This document shows positions 8,152 through 14,275 of a stretch of DNA of 64,000 nucleotides, piece after piece. The notes beneath the pieces are model-generated. The model had not been told where the DNA came from, ran no database searches, and was given only the letters and a program-made list of their open reading frames with translations. Position 1 is the first letter of the stretch. Each line of letters starts with the position of its first letter. The DNA comes from Thermoplasmata archaeon UBA61 (GTDB taxonomy: Archaea > Thermoplasmatota > Thermoplasmata > Lutacidiplasmatales > UBA184). Location: contig DASW01000009.1 in NCBI GenBank assembly GCA_002503985.1, positions 104,344 through 168,343 of the forward strand. The letters are read 5' to 3'. The translations under genes were made by a program, and so were the position numbers.

Positions 8152-9446
8152 TTTCTGGGCCGATTGAATATCAGAACGTACTCGTTCGCCATCGTCTCCC
8201 CAAGCTGCCCCGGAATGTTGCTCGGGGAGTTTCGGAGCGGCATGACCTTGTTAGGAATGCCTCGGACGATCGTCTCCTCGTGGACCAAGCCGCATTCATG
8301 CTCGAACAATTCAGACAGGATCACGTCGGTTTCGAGGCGGACCCCCTTGACGGTTCGATTGCCCACAACGACGCATGCCCTCCCGCCCGGAGCGAGTTTG
8401 CCAGCGACCCATCGAAAAGCCCCGCAGAGGTCCACATAGAACGATAGGACGTCTCGCGCACGCGCCGGGTCCTTCGCCCGAATATCGGTAAGGTGACGGT
8501 CCAAGGTTGGAGAGTCGGGTCGGGGGGTCAGCTCTGCTGCGGGTCGGCCTCCCAAGGATTCCCGGTCGGTTCGGTTCACGGTGGCCCTGTCGTAGCCAAG
8601 CCAACTGAGGGAGAGGCTGGAGTACTGGCCGTACGCGACTGTTGTCCGGCTGTCTCCATAAGGGGGAGAGGTAACGATTAGGTCGTAGGTCCCGTTCGGG
8701 AGAGCCGCCGGGTCGCGCGTGTCGCCCAGTACGACGTTTGCCGTTGGGACTCCTTTCGGAAGACGGGACACAAAGTCACCCATCTTCTCCCGGTTGTGAA
8801 CGACAACACTTGCGAATGAGCCGAGCACGGACGGACGCCAATCCTTGCGCTTTTCCTCCGGCATCCGATAGGTCTTGTACTCGTCCTTCCGAGTCCACGA
8901 CACGAACCGAGCGGTTTCGGCAAAGCATGCCTCAAAGAACCGGCGCAGTTCCTCGGATTCGGTGGCGAGAATCGCCGCGCGCAGACGTGAGAGTTCGGCG
9001 ACAGATCGGGCGGAGTACCAGAAACTGAGGTTCTGGATATCCACGTTCGCAGGTGCGGATGTGATCTCGTCGTACCGTCTCAATATGGCCTGATGCTCGA
9101 CCCGGATGGCGCGGTCGGTCAGCGGCGTAGTTTTGGCTCGGGCGAGGAGCACCGCCAGCGGATTCAGATCAACGCCGACGGCGGTCATGCCGTGAAGCAT
9201 TCCCTCTACGAGTGCCGAGCCGGACCCGCAGAACGGGTCCAAGAGTCGCCCTCCGTTCTTAATGGGGGAGTACTCGTCTATCAGCCTTCTGACGACAGGG
9301 GCAACCATCATCGCCGGATAGCGATAGATTCCGTGAGTGGCGTACTTGGTGTCCTCACCCCGGAAGTCCCACGAAGGGTCGGCCCGACGAAGCCGACGAG
9401 GGTCGGATTCAAGCGAGGCCGGGGCACGCGCGAGCGACTGTGCCAC
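8148..9446 (-). CDS. DNA methyltransferase (N4-cytosine/N6-adenine type) of the R-M system
   Basis: 432 aa. The N-terminal part reads THGIYRYPAMMVAPVVRRLI then LLDPFCGSGSALVEG (motif I, SAM binding) and AVGVDLNPLAVLLA. The catalytic motif IV TSPPYGDSRTT lies near residue 258, so the order is I then IV. TSPPY is commonest in N4-cytosine enzymes. The C-terminus has GGRACVVVGNRTVKG. It protects the element's own DNA from the neighbouring nuclease. The GTG start (9444-9446) shares one base with the TAG stop of the upstream winged-helix gene, so regulator and methylase are translationally coupled. Confidence 0.88.
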   Translation of the reverse strand: MAQSLARAPASLESDPRRLRRADPSWDFRGEDTKYATHGIYRYPAMMVAPVVRRLIDEYSPIKNGGRLLDPFCGSGSALVEGMLHGMTAVGVDLNPLAVLLARAKTTPLTDRAIRVEHQAILRRYDEITSAPANVDIQNLSFWYSARSVAELSRLRAAILATESEELRRFFEACFAETARFVSWTRKDEYKTYRMPEEKRKDWRPSVLGSFASVVVHNREKMGDFVSRLPKGVPTANVVLGDTRDPAALPNGTYDLIVTSPPYGDSRTTVAYGQYSSLSLSWLGYDRATVNRTDRESLGGRPAAELTPRPDSPTLDRHLTDIRAKDPARARDVLSFYVDLCGAFRWVAGKLAPGGRACVVVGNRTVKGVRLETDVILSELFEHECGLVHEETIVRGIPNKVMPLRNSPSNIPGQLGETMANEYVLIFNRPRN

Positions 9447-9730
9447 TATCCTACCCCCACCCCTCCATTTCGAGTGGAGACTGGAGCAACCTTCTTGCGA
9501 GGGGTATCGGGCGGGATAGGGTAGACCCGTTTCATCTGACCCTCTATCGCGATTCGGACCTTTCCGTCGGCTTCGAGTTGGCCGATGTACCGGCCGACAG
9601 TCTGTCGGCTGTGATTCAGTTCTCTTGCGATCTTCTCGGACCAGGTTCCTTCGGGATGTAGTTGGACGTAGTCGAGGATTTCCTTCTCCATCGTGCGGTT
9701 TCCCATCCGTCTCGGTTCGTCCGTAGCCAT
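9446..9730 (-). CDS. winged-helix regulator upstream of the methyltransferase
   Basis: 94 aa. MEKEILDYVQLHPEGTWSEK, ELNHSRQTVGRYIGQLEADG and KVRIAIEGQMKRVY form a complete small winged helix-turn-helix: helix, recognition helix with SRQTVGRY, then the wing. Coupled by one base to the methylase gene. By analogy with controller proteins of R-M systems it could time methylase against nuclease expression, but it is a wHTH rather than a canonical xenogeneic C-protein, so this is inference. The last codons overlap a 27-bp repeat found elsewhere in the window (9454-9480). ATG 9730 is chosen; a TATA-like GATAATCC lies near 9757-9766. Confidence 0.75.
   Translation of the reverse strand: MATDEPRRMGNRTMEKEILDYVQLHPEGTWSEKIARELNHSRQTVGRYIGQLEADGKVRIAIEGQMKRVYPIPPDTPRKKVAPVSTRNGGVGVG
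9454..9480 (-). repeat. 27-bp ORB-like repeat, copy inside the transposon
   Basis: Matches 40800-40826 at 25 of 27 positions. Read on the minus strand it is a dyad (CTCCA...TGGAG) followed by a G-rich run GGGGTGGGGG, the arrangement of archaeal origin recognition boxes bound by Orc1/Cdc6. It lies in the last codons of the winged-helix gene. Confidence 0.55.
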
Positions 9731-9792
9731 TCGTGGAATGGTTCGGGCGCCCCGATTGGATTATCCTATCGGCGCAACTGAAGCGAATGACC

Positions 9793-9830
9793 GTTATAAC
9801 GATATGCCTGTCGGATTAACGGATATGCCT
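9793..9830. promoter_or_regulatory. tandem operator-like repeats upstream of the winged-helix gene
   Basis: GTTATAACGATATGCCT at 9793-9809 and GGATTAACGGATATGCCT at 9813-9830: two similar copies with a period of about two helical turns, both ending in GATATGCCT. They lie about 65-100 bases upstream of the divergent wHTH start, a natural site for an autoregulating wHTH dimer. Confidence 0.45.
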
Positions 9831-10215
9831 AAAGGGGTAGGGGCATGGAAGTGGGCAGAGGACTGTGATGAACTCCGAACGTCGGGGTCGTACTCAGCCG
9901 CGCTTGGAAGATTTTGACAGCCGTCCCTTCGACGTTTCAGAGCGGACGGAGACCTTCCCCGTTCGCGGCTCCACCGACCATATGAGAGAGGTTCCTTCCC
10001 TCGCACCTAGGATCGCCGCCACCACTTGCGGGATCGTGGCGTGTACCGACGAGGACCCGGGCTGCGTCCGTATCACCCGGGACGAATACTCACCGACCGA
10101 GGACTCCGGTTTCTCCGACATGCCTACTACGGCAGTAGGTGGCCGCCTATATCAACTTGCTCTAAACGTTGGGGTGCAGATTGGCCAAAGTCTTAAGTAT
10201 GGGAGGGCCTCTACT

Positions 10216-10239
10216 ATTAGACAAGGCATTAGACAACGC
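10216..10239 (+). repeat. 12-bp tandem repeat in transposase leader
   Basis: ATTAGACAAGGC followed directly by ATTAGACAACGC. It lies between the TATA box (10192-10201) and the ribosome site, so a protein bound here would block transposase transcription. Confidence 0.45.
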
Positions 10240-10254
10240 CTGAGGAGAAAGAGG

Positions 10255-11496
10255 ATGACGGAAGCGGCAGAACGAATGAGCGAGGCCGACTGGTGGCGCT
10301 CGCACTCTTGGACAGACCAGAGAACGCCGGCGCTCGCCATCGTCGCGAGGGGAGACCAAATCCGGACGCTCGACCCAGCGACCTACTCCGTGCGATCACA
10401 GAGCCATCCCGAGGAGGCGCACACCGTCTCGCAGGAAGGTGGCCGGTGGTCGTGTGACTGTGCCTTCTTCTCGTCGGCCCGGATGACGTGCATTCACATT
10501 CTCGCGGTGCGATTCAGGAATGGACTCCAGGAGAACGCGCCGACCCATAGCGTGCCTGCGGTGGTCTGCGAGTCCTGTCGGTCAACGGATGTAATCCGCA
10601 AGGGTGTGCGCCGAAACAAGAGCGGCGATGTGATGCTCTACCTCTGTTCGACGTGCGGTCGCCGGTTCGCCGGGCGCGAGGGCTTCCACAACCGCCGGGC
10701 CGACCCGGAGAAGATTGCCCTGGCCCTCGACCTCTACTTCCGCGGCATGAGCGTGCGAAAGATTCAGGAGCATTTCCGGCAGGTCCACCAACTCAAGGTT
10801 AGCCACGTCACCGTCTACCGCTGGGTCGCGCACTTCGGGAAGATCGCAGCCGAATGGATGGACGCTCAGGGGGCCCGGACCTCGGACCGCTGGCACGTCG
10901 ACGAGACGGTGGTCGGAGTGAATGGAATTAACAAGTATCTCTGGAATGTTTTGGATCATGAAACGCGGTTCCTCCTGGCCACCCATGTCAGCCGGGGCCG
11001 GAACCTCAAGGATACCCGCGCCCCGCTTCACAAGGCCAAGGAGGCGACTCCCGACCGCCCGGTGGATGTCCTGACCGATGGGATGCAGACCTACCCCGAG
11101 GCCGTCAGTAAGGAACTCGGCCGGAGGGCCACTCCGTTCGACGACCCGAGGCTCGTCCGCAGAGGGTGGTTCAGCCCGCACCGGAGGGTTCCGAGCATCC
11201 GGGCCAAAGAGTCAAACAACCGCATCGAGCGGTTCCACGGCACGGAGAAGGAGCGGGTCAAGGTCATGCGAGGGTTCGACAACGACGGAGGAACGTCGGC
11301 GCTCATGGAGGGTTTCCGGGCGCACTACAATTTGGTCAAGGATCACCAAACGCTGGGAATGACGCCCGGCGAAGCGGCAGGAATTCCGACGGGCGATGGG
11401 TTCCGTTGGATGACGGTTCTCAGGGAAGCGACGAAGACCGGAAAGACGCGAAATGTAACACCGGTCGAGGAGAATTCAGAAGACCCGAAATCGTAA
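10255..11496 (+). CDS. IS6-like DDE transposase with N-terminal SWIM zinc finger
   Basis: 413 aa from the ATG at 10255, which has a clear ribosome site and TATA box. Domains: SWIM-type zinc finger (C67, C69, C79, H81, in WSCDCAFFSSARMTCIH); zinc ribbon (C105, C108, C131, C134); helix-turn-helix (about 155-190, KIQEHFRQVHQLKVSHVTVY); then a DDE integrase-type core with D216 (RWHVDETVVG), D275 (DVLTDGMQTY) and E325 in NNRIERFHGTEKER, with K332 seven residues later. The core matches the IS6 family, but standard IS6 enzymes are about 230-260 aa and lack the SWIM finger. The stop lies in the element's right inverted repeat. Confidence 0.88.
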   Translation: MTEAAERMSEADWWRSHSWTDQRTPALAIVARGDQIRTLDPATYSVRSQSHPEEAHTVSQEGGRWSCDCAFFSSARMTCIHILAVRFRNGLQENAPTHSVPAVVCESCRSTDVIRKGVRRNKSGDVMLYLCSTCGRRFAGREGFHNRRADPEKIALALDLYFRGMSVRKIQEHFRQVHQLKVSHVTVYRWVAHFGKIAAEWMDAQGARTSDRWHVDETVVGVNGINKYLWNVLDHETRFLLATHVSRGRNLKDTRAPLHKAKEATPDRPVDVLTDGMQTYPEAVSKELGRRATPFDDPRLVRRGWFSPHRRVPSIRAKESNNRIERFHGTEKERVKVMRGFDNDGGTSALMEGFRAHYNLVKDHQTLGMTPGEAAGIPTGDGFRWMTVLREATKTGKTRNVTPVEENSEDPKS

Positions 11497-11503
11497 CAGT
11501 TCC
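11476..11503 (-). repeat. right terminal inverted repeat
   Basis: On the minus strand it begins GGAACTGTTACGATT. Pairs with 4099-4126 (20 of 28). Contains the transposase stop codon at 11494-11496. Confidence 0.8.
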
Positions 11504-11512
11504 GCTCTACGC
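11504..11512. repeat. right target-site duplication, GCTCTACGC
   Basis: Exact copy of 4090-4098. The match extends four bases leftward (TTCC) because the right inverted repeat happens to end in those bases. Confidence 0.8.
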
Positions 11513-11514
11513 AA

Positions 11515-11524
11515 ACGTTTATGT
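11515..11524 (+). promoter_or_regulatory. ftsZ TATA box
   Basis: CGTTTATGTA starts three bases after the target-site duplication. The transcript start should be near 11546, giving a leader of about 45 bases with GCGGAG before the ATG at 11592. Everything upstream of this box now belongs to the transposon. Confidence 0.55.
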
Positions 11525-11591
11525 ACGATTCTCCAAACTGCTTGTCCAGAGCGTATGACGCTCGTCCGACAAACGTAGCGGAGATAGAACG

Positions 11592-12725
11592 ATGAAGTCC
11601 ATTATCCAGGAAGCGATCGCGAAACACCAGGAAAACCAGGCCCTGGTCGAAGAGAAGAAGCCGACCGCGCCCGCCTATGCCAGCCAGGACGACGCTGAGC
11701 TGACGAAGCTGGCGGAGACCCTCAAGGTCAACATCCGGATCGTCGGATGCGGTGGTGGCGGCTCGAACACGATCAACCGCTGCGTCGAGGAAGGCATCCA
11801 GGGCGCCGAGATGTGCGCCATCAACACGGATGCGAAACACCTGCTCAGCATCCACTCGGGACGCAAGATCCTCATCGGCCGCCGGACCACGAAGGGCCTC
11901 GGTGCCGGCGCTCGACCCGAGATCGGGGAAGAGGCGGCGCGCGAGAACGAGGAAGAGCTGCGCGCGTTCGTGACCGGCGCGCACATCGTCTTCATCACCG
12001 CGGGCATGGGCGGCGGGACCGGGACCGGTTCCGCGCACCTGGTCGCTCGGCTCGCGAAAGAAGCGGGCGCGCTCACGATGGGCGTCATCACCCTCCCGTT
12101 CGCCGGCGAGGGAGCCGCGCGCATGGAGCAGGCCCGCGACGGGCTGGAGCGCCTGCGCCGCGTCTGCGACACCACCATCGTCATCCAGAACGACAAGCTC
12201 CTCGAGCTCGTCCCTCGGATGCCCCTCGACTCCGCGTTCAAGCTCGCGGATGCGGTCCTGATGACCGCAATCAAGGGCATCACCGAGATCGTGACGAAGC
12301 CCGGCCTCGTGAACCTCGACTACGCCGACATCCTGACGGTCATGAAGGACGGCGGCGTCGCGCTCATCGGGCTCGGCGAGAGCGAGAGCGCGACCGACCG
12401 GGTCACCGAAGCGGTCACCGAGGCGCTCACCTCTCCCCTGCTCGGCTCGGTGGAGCTCAAGGACGCGACCGGCGCCCTCGTGCGCGTGATCGGCGGTCCG
12501 ACCATGACGGTCAGCGAGGCCGAGAAGGCCGCGGCGCTGGTCGGCGGGAAGATCTCGAAGCGCGCTCGGATCATCTGGGGCTGCTCGGTCGAGAACTCCC
12601 CCGAGATGGAGAACACCATCAAGGTGCTCCTCATCATCACGGGCGTCCGCGCGCAGAGCCTCCTCGGTCAGAAGGGAGGCTACGCGGCCGGTGAGGCCGA
12701 GGAAGTCATCGACCTCGTCCGGTAA
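11592..12725 (+). CDS. ftsZ: cell division GTPase FtsZ
   Basis: 377 aa, normal length. Tubulin-type GTPase of the division ring. After a charged N-terminal extension of about 45 residues comes RIVGCGGGGSNTINR, then the tubulin signature loop GMGGGTGTGSA (about 139-148), GVITLPF and the T7-type stretch LVNLDYADILTVM. The C-terminus ends shortly after the globular domain (EEVIDLVR) with no long linker. Archaea often have two FtsZ paralogues; which one this is cannot be decided here. Its last 35 bases overlap the next gene. Confidence 0.95.
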   Translation: MKSIIQEAIAKHQENQALVEEKKPTAPAYASQDDAELTKLAETLKVNIRIVGCGGGGSNTINRCVEEGIQGAEMCAINTDAKHLLSIHSGRKILIGRRTTKGLGAGARPEIGEEAARENEEELRAFVTGAHIVFITAGMGGGTGTGSAHLVARLAKEAGALTMGVITLPFAGEGAARMEQARDGLERLRRVCDTTIVIQNDKLLELVPRMPLDSAFKLADAVLMTAIKGITEIVTKPGLVNLDYADILTVMKDGGVALIGLGESESATDRVTEAVTEALTSPLLGSVELKDATGALVRVIGGPTMTVSEAEKAAALVGGKISKRARIIWGCSVENSPEMENTIKVLLIITGVRAQSLLGQKGGYAAGEAEEVIDLVR

Positions 12726-13050
12726 GCCCCCCGGGCTCCGGCCCCGCTACCTCGGACTCGAGGTGGCGGGGGAACACTTTCCGTCCCTCTCCCCCCGAGC
12801 GTGGGAGAGCCTGCTCGCGGAGCGCCTCGCTTCGGCCGGCGTCCCCGTACGACGGTTCCGTCTCATCCGGGCAGAAGGTCGACGCGCGATCGTCGAGGTC
12901 GACCACCTCGCCGCCCCCCGGGCGCGGGCGGCCTGGAGCGCGGGACCCGCCGGACCGAACGAGGTCGGGCTCGTGCCGCGACGGACGTGGGGCACCCTCG
13001 TGGGAGCCAAGGCGTGGCTCCGCGAGCGACGACCCCAGAGCCCGCGGTAG
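12691..13050 (+). CDS. rnp2: RNase P protein component 2 (Pop5/Rpp14-like)
   Basis: 119 aa from the GTG at 12691. RPRYLGLEVAGEHFPSLSP resembles the family's opening RYL-F-E strand. AIVEVDHLAAPRARAAWS and the C-terminal TWGTLVGAKAWLRER match the Pop5 ending (usually S-G-T-x-x-A-K). It would bind the RNase P RNA in tRNA 5' maturation. It overlaps the ftsZ end by 35 bases. Sequence conservation is weak, so Pop5 is the best fit rather than certain. Confidence 0.55.
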   Translation: MRPRKSSTSSGKPPGLRPRYLGLEVAGEHFPSLSPRAWESLLAERLASAGVPVRRFRLIRAEGRRAIVEVDHLAAPRARAAWSAGPAGPNEVGLVPRRTWGTLVGAKAWLRERRPQSPR

Positions 13051-13106
13051 GGTCGGCCCGTTCGACCGAACCACCCACCCGCCTCCGGGTCCGGTCGACC
13101 CGGTGG

Positions 13107-14105
13107 TCACGACATGGCGAAGGAATAGACCCCGACGAGGAAGTCGAGCGTCGTGATCGCCGAAATCGGCACTTTGAGCGTGACCGTGCCGAGCGGGCCG
13201 CCGGTAACGTAGTTCGCGGTGCAGGGGCTGCTGGCCCCCGTGGGCGTGCACGTCACGTCCGGCGCGAGCGCCGTCAGGGAGTGGTAGTAGGCGTACCAGG
13301 CCGCCGCGTACGCGCTTTGAATCGTGGCCGTGACGAACGTGCCGCTGGGGAACGAGAACCCGTTCCCCGGGACGACGACCGGGGCTGCCGAGAGGAGGCG
13401 TAGGTTCAGGTCCGCGGTGCCGACGCCCGATTCCGTGTTGACCGTGTTGTTGGAGAAGCGAGGCAGGAAGATGGAGAGTATCCCGTTCGTGAACGTGATC
13501 GGGGGCGTCGAGACGAAGATCGGGATCCCTCCCGACTGCGCATAGACCACCGCGCCTTGCTCGTAGGCGACCTCACCGCTCGTGGCGTACGTGTTCCGGA
13601 GGTGCACCACGAAACCGGCCCCCGCGCAGAACGACGTGCCGCACGACGTGCTTCGGGTCGAGTACGAAACGCCGAACGAGGACGCCGAAGGACCCGTGAG
13701 GGTGAAGCTGACGGTATAGAGAGACCGGTTGGCGAGCGGGGTAATCGTGGACGGGTCCTGACCGGCGAACGGTGGCGCTCCCGCCGAACCGAGGCTGATC
13801 GGTCCCGAGATCTGTGCTCCAATCGCTCCCTGCTGAGCGGCGATCAGCATAACCCCGCCCAGTTGGGCGACCTGGTCCTGGACCTGTGCCTCGTGCGTCA
13901 GGTCGTTCTGCCCCATCGTGTTCGGCAACGTCGTCGTGAGGTAGTTCGCGATGAACGTGACGACGAGGAGGAGTCCGAGGATCACGGCCACCGCCGACAC
14001 CTGGGCCCGGCGCGACCGAAGACGCCACGCCCTTCGACCGGTTCGAGCGTTCCGTCGGGGCGGTCGAACGACGTGCGGCCGCGCCCGTCGATGATCGTGC
14101 AACAT
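13107..14105 (-). CDS. type IV pilin-like secreted or membrane protein
   Basis: About 332 aa from the ATG at 14105 (TATA-like GGCTAAAATC near 14144-14153). The basic N-terminus is followed by RRAQVSAVAVILGLLLVVTF, which has the charged-then-hydrophobic layout of archaeal class III (PibD-processed) signal peptides. The rest is a Ser/Thr/Gly-rich extracellular beta-type region with one Cys pair region (STSCGTSFCAG). Probably a surface or pilus-type structural protein. Family not recognised. An upstream ATG-like start at 14219 is possible but would lie before the promoter. Confidence 0.6.
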   Translation of the reverse strand: MLHDHRRARPHVVRPPRRNARTGRRAWRLRSRRAQVSAVAVILGLLLVVTFIANYLTTTLPNTMGQNDLTHEAQVQDQVAQLGGVMLIAAQQGAIGAQISGPISLGSAGAPPFAGQDPSTITPLANRSLYTVSFTLTGPSASSFGVSYSTRSTSCGTSFCAGAGFVVHLRNTYATSGEVAYEQGAVVYAQSGGIPIFVSTPPITFTNGILSIFLPRFSNNTVNTESGVGTADLNLRLLSAAPVVVPGNGFSFPSGTFVTATIQSAYAAAWYAYYHSLTALAPDVTCTPTGASSPCTANYVTGGPLGTVTLKVPISAITTLDFLVGVYSFAMS

Positions 14106-14275
14106 TGGAATCGTGGACCCCCGTCCTCGCCTGGGTAACGATGATTTTAGCCGGGAGAGGCGTATTAATACTTGCGATGGGCCGGTCTTCGTCCACCGAG
14201 GGGTGGGACCCGTAGCCAAGGCCCGCCTCCGAGAATCTTATCTCTTAGCCTCCCTCCCCGTTCCGGGTACGGCGG

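Larger units (their letters stand above)
9731..10254. other. regulatory region between winged-helix gene and transposase
   Basis: No supported gene. The plus strand is open from 9865 in frame with the transposase, but that stretch has no recognisable domain, and it contains the transposase TATA box (CTTAAGTATG, 10192-10201) and a purine-rich ribosome site (GAGGAGAAAGAGG) just before the ATG at 10255. It also holds two tandem repeat pairs (9793-9830 and 10216-10239). Confidence 0.6.
4099..11503. mobile_element. 7.4 kb IS6-type transposon with restriction-modification and toxin-antitoxin cargo
   Basis: The ends are imperfect inverted repeats (4099-4126 and 11476-11503, 20 of 28 positions identical). 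Both fit the IS6 pattern GGnnCTGTT. They are flanked by the direct repeat GCTCTACGC. The IS6-like transposase lies at the right end and its TAA stop falls inside the right repeat. No second transposase and no inner copy of the left end is visible near 10.2 kb, so this looks like one unit rather than an IS beside unrelated genes. Cargo from left to right: zinc-ribbon membrane protein, membrane-anchored protein, P-loop protein, Panacea antitoxin-like, RelE-like, restriction enzyme, DNA methyltransferase, winged-helix regulator. Base composition is visibly more AT-rich than both flanks. Removing it rejoins a normal ftsZ upstream region. Confidence 0.8.

Noticed and set aside
9865..10254. In-frame N-terminal extension of the transposase
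   Set aside because: Contains the transposase TATA box, a tandem repeat and a clear ribosome site before 10255, with no domain in the translation.
9840..10254. A possible inner left end that would make the transposase a solo IS
   Set aside because: No sequence fitting GGnnCTGTTAC was found upstream of 10255; the only matching partner for the right end is at 4099.
11747..12694. Arg/His-rich plus-strand frame inside ftsZ
   Set aside because: Out-of-frame shadow of ftsZ with low-complexity translation.
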